A stretch of DNA of 64,000 nt from Ruegeria sp. R14_0 (GCF_017743975.1 NZ_JAGHRC010000001.1:1116001-1180000); one strand, 5' to 3'. Numbered from the stretch's first letter, positions 53,291-62,700 are shown. Translations and numbers: made by a program. Notes: generated from the letters alone by a model not told the origin.

Positions 53291-54601
53291 ATGGAACCCT
53301 CTTCTGCTTCTCTGATCGACGGCGCATTCTGGTTTACCTCAGGCGCCATTCTGTTTTTGCTTGTCCTGTCGGGCTTTTTTTCGGGTTCTGAAACGGCTTT
53401 GACCGCATCATCGCGCGGGAAACTGCGGGCGCAGGCCGATAAGGGCTCGCGCGGGGCGCAGATCGCGCTGGATATCACCGATGACAATGAACGGCTGATC
53501 GGCTCGGTCCTGTTAGGCAACAACCTGGTCAACATCCTTGCCGCATCGCTGGCAACGGCCCTGTTCACGCGCCTGTTCGGCGAAAGCGGCGTGGCGCTTG
53601 CCACGCTGGTCATGACCTTGCTGGTTCTGATCTTTGCCGAAGTTCTGCCCAAAACCTATGCAATCACCAATTCCGAAAAGGCGGCCTCGGCCGTTGCTCC
53701 GATCATCCGCATCGTTGTGACCGTATTCTCGCCCATCGTGGCCGCCGTGCGGGTGCTGGTGCGCGGCGTTTTGCGTTTGTTTGGCGTTCGGATCGACCCG
53801 GACAGCAACATTCTGGCCGTGCGGGAAGAGATTGCGGGTGCGCTGCAACTGGGCCATTCCGAGGGCGTGGTCGAAAAGGAAGACCGCGACCGTATTCTGG
53901 GCGCGCTGGATTTGGGCGATCGCGCGGTTGAAGAGATCATGCTGCACCGCTCGAACATCGAGATGATCGATGCGGATGCCCCGCCCGAGGCTATTCTTCA
54001 GCAATGCCTGAAAAGCAGTCACACCCGACTGCCTGTATTCAGGGATGAGCAGGAAAACATCGTTGGTGTCGTTCACGCCAAAGACCTCTTCCGCGCGATG
54101 TATGCGCACGCTGGCGGTAATGAAGGCGCTGACAGCCGATTGAAAGAGTTCGACATCCTCAAGGTCGCCAACGACCCGTATTTCGTGCCCGAGACGACCA
54201 CTTTGGACGATCAGATGCGGGAATTCCTGCGGATGCACAGCCACTTTGCGCTGGTCGTGGATGAATACGGATCGCTGCGCGGTCTGATCACGCTCGAAGA
54301 TATCCTCGAAGAAATCGTCGGCGAAATCGCGGATGAGTTCGACATTGATGAAGAGGTCTCGGTGACCCGTACCGAAGACGGGCAGTTCCTGGTCGAAGGC
54401 GCCACGACGATCCGCGACGCGAACCGTGCGATGGACTGGTCCCTGCCCGACGAAGAGGCCAACACCGTTGCCGGTCTGGTCATTCACGAAGCGCAGATGA
54501 TCCCCATTGTCGGTCAGGTCTTCTCGTTCCATGGCTTCCGCTTTGAGGTGACGAAACGCGAAGGCAACCGGATTACGGAACTCAAAATCCGCCCGCTTTG
54601 A
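53291..54601 (+). CDS. HlyC/CorC family protein (CNNM/DUF21-CBS-CorC)
   Basis: 436-residue membrane protein. The N-terminal DUF21/CNNM domain has about four helices (LLVLSGFFSGSETALTASS; NNLVNILAASLATALF; VMTLLVLIFAEVLPKTYAI). A CBS pair (about 215-345) follows and a CorC/HlyC transporter-associated domain (about 350-435) closes the protein. The family is linked to Mg2+/Co2+ export and resistance. It follows xerD by 63 bp. A stem-loop terminator follows. Confidence 0.9.
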   Translation: MEPSSASLIDGAFWFTSGAILFLLVLSGFFSGSETALTASSRGKLRAQADKGSRGAQIALDITDDNERLIGSVLLGNNLVNILAASLATALFTRLFGESGVALATLVMTLLVLIFAEVLPKTYAITNSEKAASAVAPIIRIVVTVFSPIVAAVRVLVRGVLRLFGVRIDPDSNILAVREEIAGALQLGHSEGVVEKEDRDRILGALDLGDRAVEEIMLHRSNIEMIDADAPPEAILQQCLKSSHTRLPVFRDEQENIVGVVHAKDLFRAMYAHAGGNEGADSRLKEFDILKVANDPYFVPETTTLDDQMREFLRMHSHFALVVDEYGSLRGLITLEDILEEIVGEIADEFDIDEEVSVTRTEDGQFLVEGATTIRDANRAMDWSLPDEEANTVAGLVIHEAQMIPIVGQVFSFHGFRFEVTKREGNRITELKIRPL

Positions 54602-54622
54602 CCTAGGCGAAAAACAGTAAAT

Positions 54623-54652
54623 AAACCGGTGCTTTAGCGTAAGCGCCGGTTT
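54623..54652. terminator. Probable terminator after the CorC-type gene
   Basis: AAACCGGTGCTT-N6-AAGCGCCGGTTT (one G-T pair), followed by CTACATCT. It begins 21 bp after the CorC-type stop. The A and T ends allow function in both directions. The remainder of the 169-bp gap before the dehydrogenase gene shows nothing else. Confidence 0.65.
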
Positions 54653-54770
54653 CTACATCTTTGGATCTGCTCTGCACGCGGATCGCCCTGTGCGACACTT
54701 TCTGTCGCTGCTGGTATTGCAATGACCGACCCGCTGTTGAGACTGGCGTCGAAACTATCAGGAGTCGTTC

Positions 54771-57188
54771 ATGAAACTCACCACCCAAGTTGCAGTCATC
54801 GGCGGCGGAGTCGTTGGATGTTCGGTTCTCTATCACCTGACCAAACTGGGTTGGTCGGATGTGATGCTGCTGGAGCGGTCCGAACTGACCAGCGGCTCGA
54901 CCTGGCATGCGGCGGGCGGGTTTCACACGCTGAACGGTGACACCAACATGGCGGCGCTACAGGGCTATACGATCCGCCTGTATAAAGAGCTGGAAGAGAT
55001 CACCGGCATGTCCTGCGGCCTGCACCATGTGGGCGGTGTGACCTTGGCCGACAATCAGGACCGGTTTGACATGCTGCTGGCGGAACGCGCCAAGCATCGG
55101 TTCATGGGGCTTGAGACCGAGATCGTCGGGCCGGAAGAGATCAGAAAAATCGCGCCCATCACCAACACAGACGGCATCATTGGCGCTCTTTACGATCCGC
55201 TGGATGGGCATCTTGATCCTTCGGGAACAACCCATGCCTATGCCAAGGCGGCCCGGATGGGCGGTGCAACCATCGAAACCCATTGCATGGTGCGCGAAAC
55301 AATTCAGCGTAGCGACGGCACCTGGGATGTCGTGACCGATAAGGGCACCATCCATGCAGAGCATATAGTCAACGCAGGCGGCCTGTGGGCGCGTGAAGTA
55401 GGCGCAATGGCCGGTGTCTACTTCCCTCTCCACCCGATGGAGCACCAGTATCTGGTCACGGACTCGATCCCTCAGATCGAGGCCATCATCGACGCGGGCG
55501 GTGAGCACCCACATGTGATGGACCCCGCCGGCGAAAGCTATTTGCGGCAGGAAGGGCGCGGGCTGTGCATTGGGTTCTACGAACAGCCTTGCAAACCCTG
55601 GGCGGTTGACGGCACCCCATGGGAGTTCGGTCATGAACTGCTGCCTGATGACTATGACAAGATCACCGATAGTATCGAATTCGCCTACAAACGCTTCCCC
55701 GTTCTGGCAGAGGCTGGCGTTAAATCGGTGATCCACGGGCCGTTCACTTTTGCGCCCGACGGCAACCCTCTGGTCGGGCCGGTTCCGGGCATGCGCAACT
55801 ATTGGTCGGCCTGCGGTGTGATGGCCGGGTTCAGCCAGGGCGGCGGCGTGGGCCTGACACTGGCGCAGTGGATGATCGAAGGTGAACCCGAGCGCGACGT
55901 CTTTGCCATGGATGTTGCTCGGTTTGGAGACTGGATCAGCCCCGGATACACGCGCCCGAAGGTGATCGAGAATTATCAGAAACGGTTCAGCGTCGCCTAC
56001 CCCAACGAAGAACTGCCCGCCGCGCGCCCAAACCGGACCACCCCGATGTACGACATCTTCAGCGATCTCGGCGCAGTTTGGGGGCAGCAATACGGGCTTG
56101 AGGTGCCGAACTATTTTGCCCAAGAGGACGAGCCGGGATACGAGACGCCGTCGTTCCGCCGCTCGGACGCGTTTGACGCCACCGGTCGCGAGGTCCGCGC
56201 CGTGCGCAACGGCGTTGGCATCAACGAGGTCCACAATTTCGGCAAGTACCGCATCACCGGCCCCGGCGCGCGCGATTGGCTGGATCGGATCATGGCTGGG
56301 CGCATTCCAAAACCGGGGCGGTTGTCTCTGACACCCATGCTGTCACCCAAAGGCAAGCTGATCGGAGACTTCACCGTATCCTGCCTGAGTGAGACCGAGT
56401 TCCAGCTGACCGCCTCATACGGCAGCCAAGCGTTCCACATGCGTTGGTTTCTGCATAATCAGGACGACGGCGTCGGGATCGAAAACATCTCCGACCGCTT
56501 GAACGGTTTCCAGATCGCTGGGCCCAAGGCGGCCGAAGTGCTGGCAGCCTGTACACGTGCCGATATCTCGGACCTCAAATTCCTGGACGTGCGGCGCATG
56601 ACCATCGGGATGACAGACTGCATCGTTCAACGGGTCAGCTATACCGGTGATCTGGGGTATGAGATCTACTGTGCCCCCATGGCCCAGCGACAGTTGTGGT
56701 GGACCCTGTGGCAGGCCGGTCAACCTCACGGCATGGTGCCATTTGGCATGCGGGCAATGATGAGCCTGCGTCTGGACAAGTTCTTTGGCTCGTGGATGCG
56801 CGAATTTTCACCGGACTACACCGCTGCCGAAACCGGTCTGGACCGCTTTGTTTCCTATTCCAAGAACGTGGACTTCATCGGACGCGCCTCCGCCGAACTG
56901 GAGCGGGCCGAGGGCACGACACGCACGCTGGTCGCGTTCGAGGTCGAAGCCGAGGATGCTGACGTCAACGCCTATGAACCGATCTGGCTGGACGGTGAGG
57001 TTGTCGGGTTCTGTACTTCGGGCGGGTATTCGCACTTTGCCGAAAAGTCGGTGGCCATGGGGTTCTTACCAGTGGACCGCGCGCGTGACGGGCTGGAGGT
57101 TGAAATTGAGATTTTGGGCCATATGCGCAAAGCTCGCGTGATCTCAACCCCTCTGTTTGACGTTGATGGCGCGCGCATGCGGGGATGA
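54771..57188 (+). CDS. FAD-dependent dimethylglycine/sarcosine dehydrogenase-like protein with GcvT domain
   Basis: 805-residue two-domain enzyme. The N-terminal FAD-dependent oxidoreductase starts VAVIGGGVVGCSVLYHL and has the SGSTWHAAGG motif, whose H46 is the residue that covalently carries FAD in dimethylglycine dehydrogenase. The C-terminal folate-binding GcvT domains run from about residue 425 (RITGPGARDWLDRI, FQIAGPKAAEVL, SYTGDLGYEIY, FGMRAMMSLRLDK). It would demethylate dimethylglycine or sarcosine in glycine betaine breakdown. It stands alone, with no betaine transporter adjacent. Confidence 0.88.
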   Translation: MKLTTQVAVIGGGVVGCSVLYHLTKLGWSDVMLLERSELTSGSTWHAAGGFHTLNGDTNMAALQGYTIRLYKELEEITGMSCGLHHVGGVTLADNQDRFDMLLAERAKHRFMGLETEIVGPEEIRKIAPITNTDGIIGALYDPLDGHLDPSGTTHAYAKAARMGGATIETHCMVRETIQRSDGTWDVVTDKGTIHAEHIVNAGGLWAREVGAMAGVYFPLHPMEHQYLVTDSIPQIEAIIDAGGEHPHVMDPAGESYLRQEGRGLCIGFYEQPCKPWAVDGTPWEFGHELLPDDYDKITDSIEFAYKRFPVLAEAGVKSVIHGPFTFAPDGNPLVGPVPGMRNYWSACGVMAGFSQGGGVGLTLAQWMIEGEPERDVFAMDVARFGDWISPGYTRPKVIENYQKRFSVAYPNEELPAARPNRTTPMYDIFSDLGAVWGQQYGLEVPNYFAQEDEPGYETPSFRRSDAFDATGREVRAVRNGVGINEVHNFGKYRITGPGARDWLDRIMAGRIPKPGRLSLTPMLSPKGKLIGDFTVSCLSETEFQLTASYGSQAFHMRWFLHNQDDGVGIENISDRLNGFQIAGPKAAEVLAACTRADISDLKFLDVRRMTIGMTDCIVQRVSYTGDLGYEIYCAPMAQRQLWWTLWQAGQPHGMVPFGMRAMMSLRLDKFFGSWMREFSPDYTAAETGLDRFVSYSKNVDFIGRASAELERAEGTTRTLVAFEVEAEDADVNAYEPIWLDGEVVGFCTSGGYSHFAEKSVAMGFLPVDRARDGLEVEIEILGHMRKARVISTPLFDVDGARMRG

Positions 57189-57219
57189 CAAAGGACCGCC
57201 TCGGTGGCTAAGTGACGGT

Positions 57220-57819
57220 ATGAGCGACATACCGATTATCCTTCTGGCCGCCGGGCAATCGCGCCGCATGGGCGGGTCCGACAAATTGATGCAGATCGTG
57301 GACGGCGTGCCTCTGTTGCGTCGCTCTGCGCTGACGGCGATGCGGGCCGGACCTGTCATTGTGGCGCTGCCACCCGAACCGCATCCGCGTGATGCAGCCG
57401 TGGAAGGATTGGACGTGGTCTCCGCGCGTATCCCGAATGCAGAGGAAGGGATGAACGCCAGCCTAAGCGGCGCCTTGGCGCATCTGCCCTCCGACTCGCG
57501 GGCCGTTATGGTCTTGCTGGCGGATTTGCCCGAGATCACAGCGGAAGACTTGAACCGCGTTATTGCGGCGGTCGACGAACATCCCGACCACCTGATCTGG
57601 CGCGGTGCGACCGAAACGGGCAAGCCCGGCCACCCGGTTGTCTTCGACCAATACCTGTTCGGGACCCTCAGCCGCCTGACCGGAGATACCGGCGCGCAAT
57701 CGGTTGTACGCGCCCATCAGGATAAGGTTTATCTTCAGCCCTTGCCCGGTCGGAATGCCTTGCTGGATTTGGATACGCCCGAAGACTGGGCAAAGTGGCA
57801 AGCAGACAGGTCCGTCTGA
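57220..57819 (+). CDS. MobA-like NTP transferase (molybdenum cofactor cytidylyltransferase-type)
   Basis: 199-residue nucleotidyltransferase of the MobA/MocA group. Motif LAAGQSRRMGGSDK at residues 8-21, VMVLLADLPEITAEDL for the metal-binding Asp, and GHPVVFD. The family attaches CMP or GMP to molybdopterin, and some members act in xanthine-dehydrogenase maturation. No molybdoenzyme gene is adjacent, so the context is silent. It follows the dehydrogenase gene by 31 bp. The ATG at 57220 (MSDIPIILLAAG) is the natural start; upstream extensions run into the dehydrogenase gene. Confidence 0.88.
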   Translation: MSDIPIILLAAGQSRRMGGSDKLMQIVDGVPLLRRSALTAMRAGPVIVALPPEPHPRDAAVEGLDVVSARIPNAEEGMNASLSGALAHLPSDSRAVMVLLADLPEITAEDLNRVIAAVDEHPDHLIWRGATETGKPGHPVVFDQYLFGTLSRLTGDTGAQSVVRAHQDKVYLQPLPGRNALLDLDTPEDWAKWQADRSV

Positions 57820-57839
57820 GGACCGTCCCCCCAAATAAG

Positions 57840-57871
57840 AAGCGACCCGATCGTTTCCGACCAGGTCGCTT
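57840..57871 (+). terminator. Possible terminator after the MobA-like gene
   Basis: AAGCGACC-N16-GGTCGCTT, an 8-bp perfect stem 20 bp after the stop codon. No T run follows on either strand, so it may be a weak terminator or a 3' stabiliser. Confidence 0.4.
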
Positions 57872-58401
57872 GCCCAAAACAGGACTACCACTTTTCACCA
57901 ATCCTGAAAACGCGGCCAAAAATACCTTAAGGCACTCTGGCTATTCCGCCGCCGAACCTAAACAAGACCCCCTCGTTAACATGCCGCTCAGCGTTTCCAG
58001 TGACTGTGACAAGCCGTCGACACCCCCTAGTGTCTCTGGCTCCCCCTCGCTTGGGCAAGATCATCGTCACCTATCCAGTGAGTCCAAACAACGTAAAATT
58101 GGAGATAACGGTTAATTTTTGACGTATCACGTTGGCATTTGCGCAACATCCCGCCTAAGTCAGCTCTACCCTAAGGTGAGCCCCAAAACCGGCAGATAGG
58201 GACGATGACAGGTTATGCGCAAACTTTAAGGCACATAGAATATTTTTATTGCCCATATATGTTTAAACTATGTACAGGCCAAAATTGAACCCCACAACCA
58301 AAAGACGAGCGGTTGATTGCCAGGTTTTCCAAGGGATCATTTGTTACCAAAACTGAATCAATTCCGGAAATTTCAGAGTTTGACTTTCAATTCGTCAACA
58401 A

Positions 58402-58418
58402 TTGGCCGAATCGGCCAA
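58402..58418. promoter_or_regulatory. TTGGCCGA-A-TCGGCCAA palindrome upstream of degP
   Basis: A perfect 8-bp inverted repeat around one central base, about 156 bp before the degP ATG. The symmetry suggests a dimeric regulator site. The regulator is not known; the response regulator encoded after degP is an OmpR-type protein that usually prefers direct repeats. Confidence 0.4.
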
Positions 58419-58471
58419 CCTGATTCGAATTCGTAGTGCCCCACGGGATAGAACGACCAGTTTGTGGCGAA

Positions 58472-58487
58472 ATTAAGATTTCTTAAT
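58472..58487. promoter_or_regulatory. ATTAAG-N4-CTTAAT dyad near the degP start
   Basis: A 6-bp AT-rich inverted repeat 87 bp before the degP ATG, between the GC palindrome and the coding region. It may be part of a promoter or a regulator site. Confidence 0.3.
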
Positions 58488-58574
58488 CCTTGGCTCAGGA
58501 AACTCTCAGACAGATGCTTCATCTCCTATTTCAACGCGCGGCCGCAACCGCGCGACATAAACAGGAGACCAATA

Positions 58575-60011
58575 ATGAGCATCCGTAAATCCTCTCTGCT
58601 TTTGCCACGTGCCACTGGCCTGGTTGGCGCGTCCGCGCTGAGCGCAGCACTGCTGGCCACCACTGCCCTGCCCTCGTTGGCGGATGAGGCCTTGGCCGAT
58701 CTGGTTGAGAGCGTGTCCCCCTCGGTGGTGACCATCATCGCCGAACAGGACGTCGTGTCAGCACAGGCGCAGGGACAGGACTTTGACTTCGAAGGCCACC
58801 CGTTCGGTGAGTTCTTCAAGCGCTTTGGCGCGCCCGAAGGCTTTCAGGCGCCTCAGCGTGGACCGGCCCAGGGGCTGGGTTCGGGCTTTGTCCTCGACGA
58901 AGCGGGATACATCATCACCAACCACCATGTCGTCGACAACGCGTCAACCGTCACCGTTCGTCTGAGCGACGACCGCAGCTATGACGCCGAAATCATTGGC
59001 ACCGACCCGCTGACCGATATCGCGGTTCTGAAAATCGACGCGGACGAACCGCTGCAAGCCGTTGAACTGGGCGATAGCGACGTCATCCGTGTGGGCGAAG
59101 ACGTTGTGGCCATCGGCAACCCGTTTGGCCTTCATTCCACTGTGACCACGGGCATCGTTTCGGCAAAAGGCCGCAACATCTCGGCCGGACCATACGCTGA
59201 GTTCATCCAGACCGACGCTGCCATCAACAAAGGCAACTCGGGCGGTCCGCTGTTCAACATGGAAGGTGAAGTGATCGGCGTGAACTCGGCCATCTACTCG
59301 CCCACCGGCGGTTCAGTTGGCCTTGGCTTTGCCGTGACCTCGAACATCGTCGAGCATATCGCTTCGGACCTGCGCGATGACGGCCAGGTCAGCCGTGGAT
59401 GGCTGGGTGTATCGATCCAGAATGTCAGCCCCGAAATCGCGGCTGCGATGGGGATAGACGCCTCGACCGGCGCGCTGGTATCGGACGTCGTCGCAGGCAG
59501 CCCGGCCGAGGGCAATCTGGAACAGGGCGACGTGATCCTGACCTTCAATGATGAAGTCGTCGAGTCCAGCAGCGACCTGCCGATCCTTGTGGGTACGACC
59601 AAAGTGGGTTCCGACAGCACCCTCACGGTTCTGCGCGACGGCAAGGAAGAAACCGTTGAACTGACAATCGGCCAGCACCAAAGCGCCTCTGCCGAGATCG
59701 ACAAATCCGTCGACGAAGGCATCTCGGGCACTGCTCTGGGTGTGACCGTTGCACCGTTGACCGACAGCAACCGCGCGCAGACAGGCGTAGGGGAAAACGT
59801 TGACGGCGTGGTCGTGACCGACCTGATGCCGGACAGCCCCGCCGCCAAGGCCGGTCTGCAACGCGGCGACGTGATCGTCAAACTGGGCAGCCAAGAAACC
59901 GTCACCCCGGACGCGCTGAAGGCTGCGCTGGACAGCGAAAAGACGGACCCCGCATTGGTTTTGATCAATCGCGGTGGAAACCAGATCTTCGTGGCGGTCG
60001 AAATCGCCTGA
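58575..60011 (+). CDS. degP: Do-family periplasmic serine protease (DegP/HtrA)
   Basis: 478-residue periplasmic protease-chaperone. A signal peptide (MSIRKSS... to PSLA-DEA, about 35 residues) precedes a trypsin-like domain with catalytic His in ITNHHVVDN, Asp in DPLTDIAVLKID and Ser in KGNSGGPLFN. Two PDZ domains follow (about 270-365 and 380-475; VSDVVAGSPAEGNL, DLMPDSPAAKAGLQRGDVI). It degrades misfolded envelope proteins. An AGGAG site precedes the ATG at 58575. A two-component system follows downstream. Confidence 0.94.
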   Translation: MSIRKSSLLLPRATGLVGASALSAALLATTALPSLADEALADLVESVSPSVVTIIAEQDVVSAQAQGQDFDFEGHPFGEFFKRFGAPEGFQAPQRGPAQGLGSGFVLDEAGYIITNHHVVDNASTVTVRLSDDRSYDAEIIGTDPLTDIAVLKIDADEPLQAVELGDSDVIRVGEDVVAIGNPFGLHSTVTTGIVSAKGRNISAGPYAEFIQTDAAINKGNSGGPLFNMEGEVIGVNSAIYSPTGGSVGLGFAVTSNIVEHIASDLRDDGQVSRGWLGVSIQNVSPEIAAAMGIDASTGALVSDVVAGSPAEGNLEQGDVILTFNDEVVESSSDLPILVGTTKVGSDSTLTVLRDGKEETVELTIGQHQSASAEIDKSVDEGISGTALGVTVAPLTDSNRAQTGVGENVDGVVVTDLMPDSPAAKAGLQRGDVIVKLGSQETVTPDALKAALDSEKTDPALVLINRGGNQIFVAVEIA

Positions 60012-60022
60012 TCCGAAGTCCG

Positions 60023-60122
60023 CGCACGCCATTTGATGGGGATTTCTGGCGTGCGCCTCCCCGGCGGATTGAATTGTCCGCTCTCCGCCGGGACTGCCGG
60101 GTGCGCTGCAACGCACCCGGCA
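60023..60122. repeat. Three consecutive stem-loops between degP and the response regulator gene
   Basis: Three inverted repeats follow each other within 100 bp: GCGCACGCC-N17-GGCGTGCGC (60023-60057), CCCGGCGG-N17-CCGCCGGG (60060-60092) and TGCCGGGTGCG-N6-CGCACCCGGCA (60095-60122). None has a long T run. The last, an 11-bp stem, is the strongest and could terminate degP transcription or protect its 3' end, while letting limited read-through to the regulator gene. Confidence 0.65.
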
Positions 60123-60192
60123 CGTAATTTCAGCAAATCATGTGACTTACCCGAGTTTTATGTTTAACTCCCCACAGAAAGGAATGCAGACT

Positions 60193-60873
60193 ATGAGCCG
60201 TCGCCTGCTGATCGTCGAAGATGACGAAGACACTCGTGAATTCATTGCCAAGGGCTTTGGCGAGGAAGGCTATGTGGTCGAGCAGGCTGCAGACGGGCGC
60301 GAGGGTCTGTACCACGCGACGGATGGCGGGTTTGACGCGATTGTTCTGGACCGGATGCTGCCTGGCCTTGATGGTCTTTCGATGATCCGATCCCTTCGGG
60401 CTGCGGGGGTCAAAACCCCTACTCTGATGCTGACCGCCATGAGCGCTGTGGACGAGCGGGTCAAAGGCCTGCGCTCGGGTGCTGATGATTATCTGGTCAA
60501 ACCGTTTTCCTTTCAGGAACTGCATGCCCGGATCGAGGCCCTGCTGCGACGTCCTCAGGAGTCTGATGAAAGCGTGACGCTGACCTGTCGCGATCTCGAG
60601 ATGGATCTGCTGACCCGCAAGGTCACCCGCGACGGGCAAGAGATTTCCCTAACCCCGCGCGAGTTTCAGATCCTGGAGTTCTTCCTGCGTCGCAAGAACC
60701 GCGTGGTGTCGCGGACCATGTTGCTGGAAGGCGTGTGGGATTACCATTTCGATCCCAATACCAATGTTGTGGACGTCCATATCTCGAAACTGCGACGCCA
60801 GCTGGATGAAGGTGGCAGACCGCCATTGATTGAAACGGTTCGGGGTGCAGGTTACATGATATCCGATGGATAA
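60193..60873 (+). CDS. OmpR-family response regulator
   Basis: 226-residue regulator. The receiver domain has acidic EDDEDTREF, the phospho-acceptor Asp in AIVLDRMLPG and Lys in LVKPFSF. The C-terminal winged helix has LTPREFQILEFFLRRKNRVV, DYHFDPNTNVVDVHISKLRR. The ATG at 60193 (MSRRLLIV) was chosen by homology; the AAGGA site is 11 bases away. The stop overlaps the kinase start by 8 bp, so the pair is translated together. Position behind degP suggests envelope-stress sensing, but this is inference. Confidence 0.93.
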   Translation: MSRRLLIVEDDEDTREFIAKGFGEEGYVVEQAADGREGLYHATDGGFDAIVLDRMLPGLDGLSMIRSLRAAGVKTPTLMLTAMSAVDERVKGLRSGADDYLVKPFSFQELHARIEALLRRPQESDESVTLTCRDLEMDLLTRKVTRDGQEISLTPREFQILEFFLRRKNRVVSRTMLLEGVWDYHFDPNTNVVDVHISKLRRQLDEGGRPPLIETVRGAGYMISDG

Positions 60874-62236
60874 CCTGCGACTTTCGTTCAACAATTCTCG
60901 CACCCGCCTCGTTCTGGCCAGCATGGTTCTCAGCACTTTGCTGACGGCAATTGTGCTGGGTCTTGTCTATTTCACCGCCAATCGCAGCATCGAAGGCGAG
61001 ACACGCTCGGTCGTGTCCGCCGAACTCACCGGTCTGGCGGATGAATACGAACGACGTGGTCTGTTTGGCCTTCTGCAGGCGATCGAGAGGCGTCTTCCAT
61101 CTGCATCAGAACGCGACGCGTTGTATCTGTTGACTGACCGGTTTGGGGTTAAACTGGCGGGCAACCTGAAACAGTGGCCGTCAGACGTGACCGCCGGCAG
61201 CGGTTGGGTCGATCTGGAACTACGGCGCGCGGACAATGATCAACTGGTGCCAATCTCAGCCGCTTCAATCCGTCTACCCGGTGGAGAGCGGCTGCTGGTG
61301 GGGCGCGATGCACTGGCCCGGCAACAGTTTGACCGTGCATTGCTGCGCGCCGTCGGACTGGCCCTCGCGATTGCACTGGCGCTCAGCTTTTTGACCGGCT
61401 GGATGTTCACGCGGCTGGTGTTTTCTCGGCTTTCGGACATCGCCAGCACGGCGGAAAACATCGTTTCGGGCGACCTGTCGCGCCGGATGCAATTGCGCGG
61501 CACAGGCGATGAGTTCGACCAGGTCGCGGGCACGCTGAACACCATGCTGGACCGGATCGAGGAATTGATCAGCAACCTGCGCACGACCTCGAATTCCATT
61601 GCCCACGACCTGCGCTCTCCCCTGTCCCGCCTGCGTCAGCGGGTCGAGGCGCTATCTGACCCAACCAAAAGCGATCTGGACCGAGAGGTCGACGTGGCCC
61701 GAGCGACGGCCGAGATCGACCACGTGCTGCGCGTTCTGGGGCAACTGACCGAAATCTCACGCGCCGAAGCCGGTGTCGGGCGGGAACAGTTCGAGCCGGT
61801 GGACCTGCAGCAACTGGTCGGCGATGTTGTTGAGCTCTATGAGCCCGTCGCCGCAGATCAGGGCGTCTCGCTTGAGGTTCACGGCAGTGCGCAAGCCGTA
61901 CAGGGGCACCGTCCTTTGCTGTCGCAAGCTCTGTCGAACCTGTTAGAAAATGCAATGCGTTACGCGCCAGACGGAACGGCCATCACCATCACTTTGTCGG
62001 AAGATAGCCCCTTTGCCAGCCTGAGTGTACGAGACCGTGGTCCCGGCGTGCCCGAGGAAGAACTGCCACGTCTGCAGGTGCCCTTTGTCACCCTTGATCC
62101 CGCACGGACCGAGCGCAATGCAGGGCTGGGCCTCGCACTGGTGGCAGCCATATCGCATATGCATCAGGGCGCTTTCGAGGCCCGCAATTGCGATCCGGGT
62201 CTCGAAGCGACGATCAAGCTGGCGCGCAAGCTTTAG
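60866..62236 (+). CDS. Sensor histidine kinase
   Basis: 456-residue membrane kinase. Two transmembrane helices (about 15-38 and 160-185) enclose a ~120-residue periplasmic sensor, followed by a HAMP domain (SDIASTAENIVSGDLSRRM region), HisKA with the phospho-His in NSIAHDLRSPLSRLR, and HATPase_c with NLLENAMRYAPDG, RDRGPGVP and GLGLALVAA. It phosphorylates the regulator encoded just before it. The gene converges with the CYTH gene with 4 bp overlap. Confidence 0.93.
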   Translation: MDNLRLSFNNSRTRLVLASMVLSTLLTAIVLGLVYFTANRSIEGETRSVVSAELTGLADEYERRGLFGLLQAIERRLPSASERDALYLLTDRFGVKLAGNLKQWPSDVTAGSGWVDLELRRADNDQLVPISAASIRLPGGERLLVGRDALARQQFDRALLRAVGLALAIALALSFLTGWMFTRLVFSRLSDIASTAENIVSGDLSRRMQLRGTGDEFDQVAGTLNTMLDRIEELISNLRTTSNSIAHDLRSPLSRLRQRVEALSDPTKSDLDREVDVARATAEIDHVLRVLGQLTEISRAEAGVGREQFEPVDLQQLVGDVVELYEPVAADQGVSLEVHGSAQAVQGHRPLLSQALSNLLENAMRYAPDGTAITITLSEDSPFASLSVRDRGPGVPEEELPRLQVPFVTLDPARTERNAGLGLALVAAISHMHQGAFEARNCDPGLEATIKLARKL

Positions 62237-62700
62237 TCTGGCACGCCATTGATCGCCATCATCTTGTTTTTGTACCGTTTATCGGCTGTCACATCGGCAC
62301 CGAACCAATCAGGTGGCGTGTAAGCCTGCGCCTCGGCTTCTGAGGTAAACTCAACCTCAACCAAACGCAGCGGTGCCAGATCCCCGGAAAAAACGTCCAA
62401 CTCGAACACGCGCCCGTCGGGAAGTTCGCCGGTAAAGCGTTCTTTTTCGACCCGACGACCTTCGGTTTCCGGCCAGAAGGTTTCAAACTGCGCGGCCGTA
62501 ATCTCGGCCTCACGCTCGACACGCACCAGGGCACCAGCCCCCTTGAGCGTCAGATAGTATGTTTCGTTCTTCTGCCTCAGCCGCAGCTCGGTCGAGTCGT
62601 CCGGCGCAGTCAGATACCCCTGACGCACCACGGCCCGTTTAGCGCTGCCTAGATCGGGTAGGTCTGCAACCAGGAACTTGCGTTCAATTTCGGTGCTCAT
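62233..62700 (-). CDS. CYTH-domain protein (inorganic triphosphatase-like)
   Basis: 155-residue CYTH tunnel-fold protein. Signature EIERKFLV near the start, with LRLRQKNETYYLTLKG, VEREAEI and the C-terminal DKRYKNKMMA. Family members hydrolyse inorganic tripolyphosphate or bind polyphosphate; class IV adenylate cyclase and thiamine triphosphatase are relatives. The ATG overlaps the ParA-like stop by 4 bp. With CHAD and ParA-like genes upstream it forms an overlapping triplet. Confidence 0.9.
   Translation of the reverse strand: MSTEIERKFLVADLPDLGSAKRAVVRQGYLTAPDDSTELRLRQKNETYYLTLKGAGALVRVEREAEITAAQFETFWPETEGRRVEKERFTGELPDGRVFELDVFSGDLAPLRLVEVEFTSEAEAQAYTPPDWFGADVTADKRYKNKMMAINGVPD

Larger units (their letters stand above)
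57872..58574. other. About 700-bp intergenic region upstream of degP
   Basis: No gene is supported here. It is more AT-rich than the surrounding DNA, with AT-rich patches near 58235-58275. Two dyads are visible close to degP: TTGGCCGA-A-TCGGCCAA at 58402-58418, and ATTAAG-N4-CTTAAT at 58472-58487. Both are described separately. A small RNA or long degP leader cannot be excluded. Confidence 0.5.

Noticed and set aside
53513..54532. 339-codon minus-strand frame
   Set aside because: Antisense to the CorC-type gene; His/Asp/Gln-rich composition typical of a shadow frame.
54957..56234. 425-codon minus-strand frame
   Set aside because: Antisense to the dimethylglycine dehydrogenase-like gene.
57795..58115. 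106-codon frame starting inside the MobA-like gene and running into the degP upstream gap
   Set aside because: Low-complexity Pro/Ser/Lys-rich product, no ribosome-binding site, and it covers the hairpin after the MobA-like gene.
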